A stretch of DNA of 64,000 bases from assembly GCF_001449115.1 (NCBI RefSeq), contig NZ_LAIJ01000009.1, forward strand, positions 558,001-622,000, read 5' to 3'. Positions within the stretch are counted from its first letter, which is position 1; the number at the start of each line of letters is the position of its first letter. The notes under the pieces are model-generated. The model saw only the letters and a list, made by a program, of their open reading frames with translations, did no database searches and was not told the DNA's origin. This stretch comes from Occallatibacter gabretensis (lineage in GTDB: Bacteria > Acidobacteriota > Terriglobia > Terriglobales > Acidobacteriaceae). Both the position numbers and the translations under genes were made by a program. Below, in pieces: positions 16,147 through 24,485 of this stretch.

Positions 16147-16201
16147 GATCTCTCTTCCTTTCTATGGCGAATCTTGCGCCGATTCAGGCACCGATGAAAT
16201 G

Positions 16202-16230
16202 AGCGTAGTGGACACCGTTAAAAATGTCAA
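16202..16230 (-). promoter_or_regulatory. sigma70-type promoter of the hydrolase/SDR operon
   Basis: On the minus strand a perfect TTGACA (16225-16230) is followed after 17 bases by TACGCT (16202-16207), about 55 bases upstream of the first hydrolase start. The divergent space also has a short palindrome TATGA-TTT-TCATA (16240-16252), a possible site for the CGNR regulator. Confidence 0.5.
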
Positions 16231-16276
16231 CAGAGGTGTTATGATTTTCATACAGTATTTTTGAAGAGGGGGCACA

Positions 16277-16912
16277 TTGAGCACTGTTCTTCAGGAACCC
16301 GGCGAGTGGGTGGATGGCTTTTTGTTCGTTGCGAACAAGCCGATTCTCGATTTTTTGAACACGCGTCCGGTGTTGGCGCAGGGGCCCACGGAGCTTCTTA
16401 CGGATTTCCATGCATTGGAGCGTTGGTTCATCGCTTCAGAAATCGTGAGTTCCGCTCGGGTGAAGAACCTGCTGCGGAGCTGGCGGCCATCTCCCGAGGC
16501 GGCGGCTTTCCTCAAGGGCCTGCGTGAGTTCCGCGAACGGCTGCGAGACGCGGTGCTGCGCATGGAAGGTGGCTCGGCCCCTTCGGACGAGTTCATTCGA
16601 GAGTTGAATGCAGGCCTGTTGCAACATCCGCTAACTGCGGTGCTTCGCAAGAGGGAAAAGCGAATCGTTCGCGAATCACACTTCGATCCGCAGCAGCTTG
16701 CAGACCTGTGGACGCCGTTCCTGGATGCGGCAGCGGAACTTGTGAGCGATCCGGACACACACCGCCTGCGTCAATGCGAGGCCTGCGTCGTTCACTTCTT
16801 TGATACCAGCAAGAAAGGCTCACGCCGCTGGTGCAGTATGAATATCTGCGGCAACAAGCTCAAGGTTGCGGCGTATCAGCGCAGAAAGCGGAATAACGAC
16901 GCGTCCAGCTGA
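16277..16912 (+). CDS. CGNR zinc-finger (ABATE domain) putative transcriptional regulator
   Basis: 211 residues from a TTG start with GAGGGGG 5 bases upstream. The N-terminal part (GFLFVANKPILDFLNT) is the ABATE domain; the C-terminus (CEACVVHFFDTSKKGSRRWC, then ICGNKLKVAAYQRR, residues about 162-205) is the CGNR zinc finger with four cysteines and the CGN signature. Such proteins are predicted DNA-binding regulators. It is transcribed away from the hydrolase/SDR operon and most likely regulates it. Confidence 0.9.
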   Translation: MSTVLQEPGEWVDGFLFVANKPILDFLNTRPVLAQGPTELLTDFHALERWFIASEIVSSARVKNLLRSWRPSPEAAAFLKGLREFRERLRDAVLRMEGGSAPSDEFIRELNAGLLQHPLTAVLRKREKRIVRESHFDPQQLADLWTPFLDAAAELVSDPDTHRLRQCEACVVHFFDTSKKGSRRWCSMNICGNKLKVAAYQRRKRNNDASS

Positions 16913-17016
16913 AGGCCGGCGTGAGTCTATGACAGCCGCACACATCACACCATTTCGTAGTTACTCCTGTAGGGAGTAACTCGAACAAGTTCTCTCAATA
17001 ACTCGCGACAAAAGTA

Positions 17017-17047
17017 AAGCAGGCCGGAGCAATGCTCTGGCCTGCTT
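17017..17047 (-). terminator. rho-independent terminator after the TonB receptor gene
   Basis: Fourteen-base arms with one mismatch (AAGCAGGCCGGAGC and GCTCTGGCCTGCTT) around a three-base loop; a T-rich stretch (TTTACTTTTG) follows on the minus strand. It is 20 bases past the receptor stop codon and may also stop transcripts from the CGNR gene on the other strand. The stretch 16913-17016 holds nothing else I can recognise. Confidence 0.8.
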
Positions 17048-17067
17048 GTTGTTCGCCTTGCAGCGGG

Positions 17068-20000
17068 TTAGAAGTTGATCTTTGCGCCGATCTGGATGCG
17101 GCGGGGTGAGTGTCCGCCTGTAACCGAGCCGAAGGCACCGTCAGCCAGGCTGGAGTCAACCGTGCTGAAGCTCTCGTGATTGAAGGCGTTGAAGAATTCG
17201 CCGCGGAGCTGGAAGTTGACGTTTTCCCAGATACGGACGTTCTTGATGGCCGCGAGATCCCAGTTGTTGTATCCGGGACCGACGAGGCTTCCATTGCTCT
17301 CCGAGCCGAAGTGGTTTACCGCCTCCGCAAACGAGCTGGTGGAGAACCACTGGGCTACGCTCTTGGTGTTCTGAACCTTGGCAACCTGGTCAGGGCGATA
17401 GGTACCGAGGCCGAGGCCCGCGTTGATTCCGAGGGGATCGAACGGGTCGCGGATGTTCGAGAGCGAGAAGTTCTGGCCAGAGAGGAATTGCGTGATGCCG
17501 GAGACTTCCCACCCGCCCGCAACGTGGCCGACGATACCGTGCTGACCCTTGAACCAGGGCAGGTCGTAGACATAGTTGGCGGTGAAGGTGTGCTTCTGGT
17601 TGTAGTTGGCGGGACCGTAGTCGAGCGTGAAGTCGTAGCTATTGGTGGCCGTGTTCGAACGGTCTGAGGTGTTGGTCGTCAGGTCCTTCGAGAAGGTGTA
17701 GGAGATACCCGTCTGGAAGCCGTGCGAATGATGGTTGGCGCTGAACTGCAGCGAGTTGTAGTTGTTGGTGAAGAGCGGCGCGCGCGACGTGATGCCTGCG
17801 TAGCCCGCGTAGGGACGGATGTAGTTGACGCTGGAGTTGGTTGGAGCCGTGAGACGCGCGGCCACGGTGGGCTGGTTCTCATCGAACTCGCCGAGGAGGT
17901 GACGCGCCTGGTTGCCGAAGTAAGCCAGCTCGAGCACGGTGCTGGGCAGGAGCTGGTGCTGCACCGAGAGGTTGTAGTTGGCATAGTTAGGCACCTTGAA
18001 TGCCGGCGTGCCGGTTGCCGTGATGCCGTTGGGGCCGTAGGAGATGGCCGCGGCTCCATTGAAGATGTTGTCGAAGGGAACGTTGTTGATGGTGGTGCGC
18101 TGCGCCAGTGGCGGGTTGGCAAAGGCGTTCTGTTCCCAGATGCCGTCGAGCAGGCGGTCATAGAAGATGCCGAAGCCGCCGCGAACCACCGTCTTGCCGG
18201 TGCCGAAGAGGTCATAAGCAAAGCCGATGCGCGGTGCGAAGTTGGCGTTTGAGTTGGGGTTGACATACTTGCCGAAGGGCGAGCAGGAGACGAACGGCGA
18301 GACTGCCTGGGCGTTCGAGCATGCCGCGCCCTTGGGGAAGATCAGGCCGTTGGTGTAAGTGGACGGCAGCAGCTCAGTCTGGTCGGCGTACTGACCGGGT
18401 ATGAAGTTGCCTGCATTGGAATCGGTGACCGCGTTGCCAGCATCGATCTGCGGAGTCAACTGCGGGGCATAGTACTTGGGATCGAAGTTGGACAGCGTGT
18501 TATTTACATCCGTCGAGGAGGGGAAGCGGCTCCAGCGCACGCCGAGATTGAGCGTGAGGCGGCGCGCGATCTTCCAGTCGTCCTGCGCATACGCTTCGCT
18601 GTTGGCGAAGTGCAGGTCTGGGATGATGTCGGGCAACGTCTGGCTGAAGCTGGCTACATTGCCGACCAGGAAGTCGCCCCAGGAATTGAAGTTGAAACTG
18701 GGGTTGCCGTTGATGGCGTTTTCGGTTTTGATCATCCACTGCGTCTGGAAGCCAAAGCGCAGCGTGTGCTTACCGAAGTTGAAAGATAGGTTGTCAAAGA
18801 TGGTGCGGTCCAGGTTGCGCTCAGTGTATGGTGTGGAGCCCGCGGTGAAACCGGTGACGCCGGTGATGGCGATGGAGGGAAGCTTACCGTAAGGGTCCGG
18901 CTTCCACTGGTTGGTGAGCTGGCTGATGACGGAGGAGTCCTGAGCAAGCGCGCCCGGGTTGTAACCGCTGGAGTAGCCGCCCTGGGCCCATACGAATTCA
19001 AATTCGTTGACGGCCCTGGGGCTGATGGTCCAGGTCAGGTTGGCCACGACATTCTTGCCGGGTGAGTTGACGAGCGCGGCAGCGAGCCCGGGATAGTTGG
19101 AGCCTGCCCAGAGACCTTCAGGATCTTCGACGGGCATGTCATCGGCCAGATACCGGGCGTAGAAGTGAAGCTTATCGCTGAAGTACTGATCGACGCGGAC
19201 GATGTCGTTGCGGAAGTTGTTCTGCGCCGAGTAGGAGAAGGTGTAGTTGGAGCCATCATTGGCCGGAAACTTGTCGAAGACATTGGTGAGGTAGACCTGC
19301 GAATTCTGGCTGTAGCAGGAAGGAGAGATAGTCGTGGTGTTCGACTCTGCATTGTAGGTGGCGCAGCCCGCTGGCGCACCGGTGTAGTTGCCTGCGACCT
19401 GGCCGGCAAGATTGGCCTGCGTTGCCGCAGCGAAGGAGTCGCCGCCGGGCGTGCTCTGCTTGCGCCACTCTTCAGCCCAGAAGAAGAAGGTCTTCTTTTT
19501 GTCGGTGTTGTAGAACTTGGGAATGTAAACCGGGCCGCCAATAGTGAAGCCATAGACATTGTGGTGGTTGACGGCGTTCTGGTTGGGCTCGTCGTTGATG
19601 GCCTGGGCGCGCTTGTTGAACCACTCGTTCGAATCCAGAGCTGTGTTGCGGAGGAACTCGTATGCGTTGCCGTGGAAGCCGCTGGTACCGGCCTTGGTAG
19701 CAACGAGAACCTGGCCGCCGCCGGAGCGTCCGTAGCCCGCGTCGTAGTTGCCGCGCTGGAGGGTGAACTCCTGAATGGCATCGACGTTGGGCGTGTTGAC
19801 AATGGTGGTGTTGGAGCCGGAGTCGTTGATGTCGGCTCCGTCCACGGTCCAGTTGTTGGCTCCGGTACGGGCGCCGTTGACGGACATGGCGGTATTGCTG
19901 GCGACGGTTTCGTCGCCCATCTGACTGACTACGCCGGGCTGAAGGGTGACGAGCTGCTGGAAATTACGTCCAGCGAGCTCGAGTCCCACAATCTGCTGGC

Positions 20001-20499
20001 TGCTGAGGGTGCCGGACTGTGCTGAGCTCTCGGTATCGACGGTGACGGCGGCGGCTTCAACGGTGACCGTGGTGGAAGCGGCGCCTGCCTTGAGCTGGAT
20101 GTTGAAGCCACGATTTTGGGCAACCGTGAGGACCACGTTCTTGGCGAGGTAAGACTCAAAGCCGGCCGATGCGACTGCAACCGTGTAGGTTCCGGCGGGC
20201 AGGGTAGTAACTACATAGTTGCCGGAGGCGTCGGACTGCACGGTATGAACAGCCTTGGTTGCATTCTCCGTGACATTGATGGTGGCGTTAGGAATGACTG
20301 CGCCGGTTGTATCGGTCACAATGCCGGTAAGCGTGGCAGTGAGTTCCTGCGCGCGCGCAAACTGCGGCACAACGAGCAGCGCCGTAAGCAACAGACCCAA
20401 CAGCAGGCCCGCGGGTTTCCTGAGATGCCTGATCGGCAGCCTGGTACAGATGGCCGATAGGCGGGCATGTGTCATCTGCCTCAAATTGATTTGTGACAT
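17068..20499 (-). CDS. Oar-like TonB-dependent outer-membrane receptor with carboxypeptidase-regulatory domain
   Basis: 1143 residues from ATG 20499, which has AAGGAG 8 bases upstream; the frame opens two codons earlier with GTG. A signal peptide (LLLGLLLTALLVVPQFARA) is followed by a CarboxypepD_reg beta-sandwich (about 55-140: TLTGIVTDTTGAVIPNATI, SGNYVVTTLPAGTYTVAV), a plug domain (about 165-290: NFQQLVTLQPGVV, GGQVLVATKAGTSGFHGNAY) and a beta-barrel ending in phenylalanine (GAKINF). No TonB box is obvious. This family is greatly expanded in Acidobacteria and is thought to import oligosaccharides. The neighbouring DeoR regulator and GH20 hexosaminidase suggest an amino-sugar oligomer. Its upstream region shares a GATTTTGCTCAAAGT motif with the deoR upstream region. 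Confidence 0.93.
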   Translation of the reverse strand: MSQINLRQMTHARLSAICTRLPIRHLRKPAGLLLGLLLTALLVVPQFARAQELTATLTGIVTDTTGAVIPNATINVTENATKAVHTVQSDASGNYVVTTLPAGTYTVAVASAGFESYLAKNVVLTVAQNRGFNIQLKAGAASTTVTVEAAAVTVDTESSAQSGTLSSQQIVGLELAGRNFQQLVTLQPGVVSQMGDETVASNTAMSVNGARTGANNWTVDGADINDSGSNTTIVNTPNVDAIQEFTLQRGNYDAGYGRSGGGQVLVATKAGTSGFHGNAYEFLRNTALDSNEWFNKRAQAINDEPNQNAVNHHNVYGFTIGGPVYIPKFYNTDKKKTFFFWAEEWRKQSTPGGDSFAAATQANLAGQVAGNYTGAPAGCATYNAESNTTTISPSCYSQNSQVYLTNVFDKFPANDGSNYTFSYSAQNNFRNDIVRVDQYFSDKLHFYARYLADDMPVEDPEGLWAGSNYPGLAAALVNSPGKNVVANLTWTISPRAVNEFEFVWAQGGYSSGYNPGALAQDSSVISQLTNQWKPDPYGKLPSIAITGVTGFTAGSTPYTERNLDRTIFDNLSFNFGKHTLRFGFQTQWMIKTENAINGNPSFNFNSWGDFLVGNVASFSQTLPDIIPDLHFANSEAYAQDDWKIARRLTLNLGVRWSRFPSSTDVNNTLSNFDPKYYAPQLTPQIDAGNAVTDSNAGNFIPGQYADQTELLPSTYTNGLIFPKGAACSNAQAVSPFVSCSPFGKYVNPNSNANFAPRIGFAYDLFGTGKTVVRGGFGIFYDRLLDGIWEQNAFANPPLAQRTTINNVPFDNIFNGAAAISYGPNGITATGTPAFKVPNYANYNLSVQHQLLPSTVLELAYFGNQARHLLGEFDENQPTVAARLTAPTNSSVNYIRPYAGYAGITSRAPLFTNNYNSLQFSANHHSHGFQTGISYTFSKDLTTNTSDRSNTATNSYDFTLDYGPANYNQKHTFTANYVYDLPWFKGQHGIVGHVAGGWEVSGITQFLSGQNFSLSNIRDPFDPLGINAGLGLGTYRPDQVAKVQNTKSVAQWFSTSSFAEAVNHFGSESNGSLVGPGYNNWDLAAIKNVRIWENVNFQLRGEFFNAFNHESFSTVDSSLADGAFGSVTGGHSPRRIQIGAKINF

Positions 20500-20886
20500 A
20501 AGCACGTCTCCTTTTTTCTTTTTCTTGCGATCCGGAAGCGACTTCGCGCGACGCGGACCTGATGCCGGTTCAAACTTCTGGGAGATCGTCAGGCCGGAAA
20601 GTCTCCCAGCGGGAGCCCGGACCGAGTTGGAGGTTGAAAGAGCTGAATCGAGGGGTTGGCGTTTCCTGTTTTTGCTCCCACGTCGAGATGCAGCACGGCT
20701 TTCGGTAGCTTGTGGATACGACGATAGGATGAATTTTCAGAAAACACAAGAGCAATTTTGAACAAATCAGCCTTAAATGATCATTCCTTATGCCGATCTT
20801 ATGATCAACTACGACGCAAATACTTGATTTTGCTCAAAGTATAAGATTTGGCGACTTTGGGCCGCATAGAGCATGAGACAAGAAAA
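20500..20886. promoter_or_regulatory. upstream region of the TonB receptor with a candidate DeoR motif
   Basis: No gene is seen in this stretch. GATTTTGCTCAAAGT at 20826-20840 is repeated almost exactly as GATTTGCTCAAAAT at 21804-21817, upstream of deoR, and TGATCA occurs at 20779-20784 and 20802-20807. The sharing suggests that one regulator, most likely the DeoR protein, acts at both places. A clear sigma70 promoter was not identified. Confidence 0.4.
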
Positions 20887-20917
20887 TGGGGTGGAAATCG
20901 TAGTGATTCCCACCCCA
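20887..20917 (-). terminator. terminator after deoR
   Basis: Thirteen-base arms with one mismatch (TGGGGTGGAAATC and GATTCCCACCCCA) around a five-base loop, with ATTTTC following on the minus strand, 36 bases past the deoR stop. It separates deoR from the receptor gene downstream on the same strand. Confidence 0.7.
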
Positions 20918-20952
20918 AAGCTCGAGCCGCATGCCTCTGAATTTGGGAACGC

Positions 20953-21738
20953 TTAGGCCAGGATGACCTTAATCCCCTGCTTTTGTAATGGCGCCAGCGC
21001 CTCGGGAGAAGCGCCCGTATCGGTAATTAAAATATGTATGTCGCTGAGGGGGCACAGAAATGCCGGGCCCACGCGTCCCAGCTTGCTCGAATCCGTAACT
21101 ACGATCACCTGCTTGGACTGCTTGAGCATCTTGCGATAGACCAGCGCCTCTTCCGGCTCCAGTTGGGTCACTCCACGCTCCGCGTCGAGACCCGTGATCG
21201 AGACAAAGAGCCGGTCCATATACACATCATTCAGATAGGTGAGCGCCGCATTGCCGGTAAGTGAGAATGACCATGTCCAGGGCACCACGCCGCCGGTGAG
21301 ATAGGTGCGGATTCCGGGCTGATTGCACAGCTCCATCCCGATGTTGATCGCGTTGGTAATGACTTTAAGGTTGTCACGATGGCGAAGGCTGCGGCCGACA
21401 TAGGTTGTGGTAGTTCCGGCGGTGAGCCCAATGGTCTCGTTGGCCTGCACCAGCTCCGCGCCGGCTAGACCGATTCGGCGCTTTTCCGCGGCGAAGCGTT
21501 GCTCGCGAGCCAAAAAAGAGGAATCGAAGCGAAAAGGCTCATAGAGCAGCGGTTCCACAAGCGTGGCGCCACCGTGTGTGCGGCGGATAAGGCCGCGATT
21601 TTCCAGGCGAGCCAGGTCACGGCGGATGGAAGGCGCGGACGAACCGGCCACGGCAAGCAGCTCCTCAATGGTGGCTGTGCCAGTGCGGAGGAGATGTTTC
21701 AAGAGCTGCTCGGCACGCGGGCTTAGGGCGTCAGACAT
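20953..21738 (-). CDS. DeoR/GlpR family sugar-responsive transcriptional regulator
   Basis: 261 residues from ATG 21738, which has GGAGAACA upstream and begins MSDALSPRAEQLLKHLL; the frame is open to 21795, but this extension enters the probable operator. Residues about 5-60 are the DeoR helix-turn-helix (IEELLAVAGSSAPSIRRDLARL, then RRTHGGA). The rest is the DeoRC effector domain (GLTAGTTTTYVGRSL, ITNAINIGMEL, TLTGG-like YLTGGVVP, VTDSSKLG), which binds phosphorylated sugars. It is divergent from the GH20 hexosaminidase gene, so it probably controls hexosamine use, sensing for example a hexosamine phosphate; the ligand is inferred from context only. Confidence 0.9.
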   Translation of the reverse strand: MSDALSPRAEQLLKHLLRTGTATIEELLAVAGSSAPSIRRDLARLENRGLIRRTHGGATLVEPLLYEPFRFDSSFLAREQRFAAEKRRIGLAGAELVQANETIGLTAGTTTTYVGRSLRHRDNLKVITNAINIGMELCNQPGIRTYLTGGVVPWTWSFSLTGNAALTYLNDVYMDRLFVSITGLDAERGVTQLEPEEALVYRKMLKQSKQVIVVTDSSKLGRVGPAFLCPLSDIHILITDTGASPEALAPLQKQGIKVILA

Positions 21739-21784
21739 TGTTCTCCAAAGGGTTCGGGCGCAGTGTACGGGAAACCGAGCACCC

Positions 21785-21840
21785 TGATCAATCAAATTTA
21801 CGCGATTTGCTCAAAATTTGCTTGTTGGCATGATTGATTA
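21785..21840. promoter_or_regulatory. candidate DeoR operator between deoR and the GH20 gene
   Basis: TGATCAATCA (21785-21794) and TGATTGATTA (21831-21840) form an inverted repeat with 9 of 10 matching bases around the GATTTGCTCAAAAT motif shared with the TonB receptor upstream region. TTACGCGA occurs twice (21798-21805 and 21838-21845). The position between divergent genes fits an autoregulated repressor. Confidence 0.5.
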
Positions 21841-21919
21841 CGCGAGATATGATCATGAAACAGTTTTTTGACATATATCCGGGCCTGAGGCGCGGTGAGA
21901 GCTTTTTGAGGGCAAAGGC

Positions 21920-24007
21920 ATGATTCCAGACAACAGCAGATGTGTGCGCAAGTCGAGAGTTTTGCAGGGAGCGCTGACTATTGCCGCGCTAACGATTGTG
22001 ATTGTGCAGCCGGGCAACGCTCTGCAGGCGCCGAAGCTGTCGGTGATGCCTTGGCCCAAGTCCGTGGAAACGGGCCAGGGTGAGTACAAGCTGGATGGAT
22101 ATTTCCGCGCGGGATTTTCCGGCGCGCATGACGCACGGCTGGATAAGGCGCTGAACCGGTTCATCGTGCGGCTGAACTTGCAGTGCGGGGGTGTCCGGCG
22201 TACGCAATACGATGCCAAGGATAGCGATCCGCTCTCGCTGACATTGTCTGTGGCGGGCCCGGGCGGAGCGGTGCAAGGCATTGATGAAGACGAGAGCTAC
22301 AAGCTGAATGTGACTTCAAGTGGTGTGGCGCTGCGGGCGGCGACCGATGTGGGCGCGATGCATGGGCTTGAAAGCTTTCTGCAGCTTGTGACGATGCGGG
22401 ATGGCGCTTGCAGCCTGCCTGCGGTCACGATTGACGATGCGCCCCGCTTCGTCTGGCGCGGATTCGAACTCGATGTGGTTCGCCACTTTGAGCCGATCAG
22501 CGTGATTGAACGGACGCTGGATGGGATGGCGGTGGCCAAGCTCAATGTCTTTCACTGGCACCTGAGTGACGACCAGGGTTTCCGCGCAGAGAGCAAAAAA
22601 TTCCCTCGGCTCACAGAAAATGCGTCCCTGGGGCAGTTCTATACGCAGGATGAATTGCGGCATATTGTGGCGTATGCGCGGGCGCGGGGTATTCGCGTGA
22701 TGCCGGAGTTTGATGTGCCGGGACATACTGCGAGCTGGGTTTACGCTTATCCGGAGCTGGGCGATGGGCGGACTGTGAGGCGGATTCCGCAGGAGTTTCA
22801 GGAATACGAGACGAACCAGGGGGAGCTCGATCCGACGAAGGAGTCCACGTACAAGTTTTTGGATACGTTTATTGGGGAGATGGGGGAGATCTTTCCGGAT
22901 GCGTACTTCCATATTGGCGGCGACGAAGTGGATGGTTCGGGATGGAAGACAAGCGCATCCATCCAGGAGTTCATGCAGAAGAAGGGATTCAAGACCAAGG
23001 ACGATCTGCAGGCGTATTTCAATCAGCGTCTGCTGCCCATTCTTCAGAAGCACGGCAAGAAGATGGTTGGGTGGGATGAGGTGCTGAATCCCGCGCTGCC
23101 GAAGGACATTATGGTGCAGAGCTGGCGCGGCGAAGAGTCGCTCTCCGCCGGCGCGGCACAGGGCTATACGGGGATTCTCTCGGCTCCTTATTATCTCGAC
23201 GGGCAGAAGACGAGCGAGGAGATGTTTCTTGCCGATCCGATACCGGCGGATACGAAGCTGACGCCCGAGCAGCAGAGCAAGATCATTGGCGGCGAAGTCT
23301 GCATGTGGGCGGAACAGATTTTTCCGGGAACCGCTGACTCGCGCATCTGGCCGCGCACGGTGGCTGTTGCGGAGCGGTTCTGGTCGCCGCAGAGTGATCG
23401 CGATGTGGCCGATATGTATCGGCGTCTGCGTGTTGTTTCGCTGGAGCTTGAAGATGCTGGTTTGACGCATATCTCCGGGCCTGCCAAATTGCGCCGCAGC
23501 ATTGTTGGGTCAACGCATACCGGGGCTATCGATGCGATGGCGTCGGTAACAGAGCCGGTCAGCTTTGGTGATCGCGAGGACGCGCAGCATACGGATGCGC
23601 TCACTCCGCTGAATGGTTTGGCGGATGCGGTTGTGGCTGATCCGCCGGCGCGGCAGGAGATTGCTGCTGAGGTGGATGCGGTGATGAATGAGCACTCGAA
23701 GGCTGCTGAGGCTGCATTGCGCGAGAGGTTCCTTGCATGGCAGCAGGCTGCGCCGGAGCTTCTTGCGCTTGCGCAGAAGTCGGGACGATTCTCGAATGCC
23801 GGTCCGCGTGTGGAACAGCTTGCGGCACTTGCCGCGGTGGGGCTTGAGTCGCTGGCATATATTGATGCGCATACGGCTCCGCCTGCCGGATGGCTGAATA
23901 AACAGAAGGCATTGCTCAAGAATGTCGAGCAGCCTGGGGCCTATGTGCGATTTGTGTTTCTGCCGGCGCTGGGTAAGCTGGCGGAGAGTGCGGCCACGAG
24001 CCGTTAG
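21920..24007 (+). CDS. secreted glycoside hydrolase family 20 beta-N-acetylhexosaminidase
   Basis: 695 residues. The N-terminus has an arginine-rich start and a hydrophobic signal segment (ALTIAALTIVIVQPGNALQA). A GH20b domain (about 40-165) precedes the TIM barrel: FVWRGFELDVVRHF, NVFHWHLSDDQGFR, MPEFDVPGHTASW, and FHIGGDEVDGSGW with the adjacent Asp-Glu catalytic pair, then VQSWRGEES and VCMWAEQ. It removes terminal GlcNAc or GalNAc from oligosaccharides by substrate-assisted catalysis, probably in the periplasm. It is divergent from deoR and lies between two large TonB receptors, fitting a chitin-oligomer or glycan uptake locus. About 150 residues after the barrel (AAEVDAVMNEHSKAAEAALRE) are helical and unlike the core family. 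Confidence 0.93.
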   Translation: MIPDNSRCVRKSRVLQGALTIAALTIVIVQPGNALQAPKLSVMPWPKSVETGQGEYKLDGYFRAGFSGAHDARLDKALNRFIVRLNLQCGGVRRTQYDAKDSDPLSLTLSVAGPGGAVQGIDEDESYKLNVTSSGVALRAATDVGAMHGLESFLQLVTMRDGACSLPAVTIDDAPRFVWRGFELDVVRHFEPISVIERTLDGMAVAKLNVFHWHLSDDQGFRAESKKFPRLTENASLGQFYTQDELRHIVAYARARGIRVMPEFDVPGHTASWVYAYPELGDGRTVRRIPQEFQEYETNQGELDPTKESTYKFLDTFIGEMGEIFPDAYFHIGGDEVDGSGWKTSASIQEFMQKKGFKTKDDLQAYFNQRLLPILQKHGKKMVGWDEVLNPALPKDIMVQSWRGEESLSAGAAQGYTGILSAPYYLDGQKTSEEMFLADPIPADTKLTPEQQSKIIGGEVCMWAEQIFPGTADSRIWPRTVAVAERFWSPQSDRDVADMYRRLRVVSLELEDAGLTHISGPAKLRRSIVGSTHTGAIDAMASVTEPVSFGDREDAQHTDALTPLNGLADAVVADPPARQEIAAEVDAVMNEHSKAAEAALRERFLAWQQAAPELLALAQKSGRFSNAGPRVEQLAALAAVGLESLAYIDAHTAPPAGWLNKQKALLKNVEQPGAYVRFVFLPALGKLAESAATSR

Positions 24008-24024
24008 GCTTTGTCCGTTAGTCC

Positions 24025-24065
24025 CACCCCTGGCGCGAGAAACAAAACGCGCCAAGGATGGGGTG
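24025..24065 (+). terminator. imperfect hairpin after the GH20 gene
   Basis: CACCCC-TGGCGCG and CGCGCCA-AGGAT-GGGGTG pair around AGAAACAAAA, with a five-base bulge in the right arm, 18 bases past the GH20 stop. There is no clear T-run, so its efficiency as a terminator is uncertain. Confidence 0.45.
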
Positions 24066-24095
24066 CCCGAATATCGTAGTCAACGACCGAAAGGC

Positions 24096-24158
24096 AACCG
24101 TGTCATCCTTCGACTCGTCCCACGATCCCCGTGAAACGAGTCGAAGGATGACACGGTT
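24096..24158. repeat. 23-bp perfect inverted repeat (REP-like or bidirectional terminator)
   Basis: Arms at 24096-24118 and 24136-24158 are perfect reverse complements over 23 bases (left arm begins AACCGTGTCATCC, right arm ends GGATGACACGGTT), with a 17-base spacer. TTTT follows on the plus strand and TTGCC on the minus. It lies between the GH20 gene and a tiny minus-strand gene. The arm length exceeds an ordinary terminator and suggests a dispersed palindromic repeat; copies elsewhere in the genome cannot be checked here. Confidence 0.75.
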
Positions 24159-24167
24159 TTCTTTGTG

Positions 24168-24254
24168 CTAACTCTTCGGTAATCCGGGTGCAGGTTTAGG
24201 CTTTGGTTTAGGCTTTTTCTTCTCTTCGCGTTTTCCCGTATCTTTGTTTCCCAT
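24168..24254 (-). CDS. 28-residue lysine/proline-rich microprotein
   Basis: The frame reads MGNKDTGKREEKKKPKPKPK followed by PAPGLPKS. The start MGNKD.GK followed by a KKPK tail matches a type of very small, basic hypothetical protein seen in many bacteria; its function is unknown to me. No strong ribosome site is seen upstream of the ATG. The gene ends 9 bases from the 23-bp inverted repeat. The stretch 24255-24430 holds nothing else that I recognise. Confidence 0.5.
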   Translation of the reverse strand: MGNKDTGKREEKKKPKPKPKPAPGLPKS

Positions 24255-24430
24255 GCCAGGATTTTAACGTCGAGTTGATGCTTGTGGAAGTTCAAACTGC
24301 ACCACCTGCTTTTGTGGTACCTGGGTCCTTAACTGCAAGGACCCGGGCTAGCCGGCGAATGGGAGTGCTGTCCTACTCATGGCGTAAAGCGCGCCATCGA
24401 TGGGGGCACCCAAAAGTGTTTTAAGAATAA

Positions 24431-24472
24431 GCAAAAACAGCGGCGGCTCGGATTGAGCCGCCGCTGTTTTGC
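24431..24472 (-). terminator. terminator after the second TonB receptor gene
   Basis: AACAGCGGCGGCTC and GAGCCGCCGCTGTT pair perfectly around five bases and extend through A/T tails (GCAAAA, TTTTGC), 13 bases past the receptor stop on the minus strand, where a run of T follows the stem. Confidence 0.85.
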
Positions 24473-24485
24473 GTTGAATGGAGGT

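Noticed and set aside
24080..24295. 71-codon minus-strand frame over the 23-bp inverted repeat
   Set aside because: It translates the repeat and runs in a different frame from the more protein-like 28-residue frame at 24168-24254.
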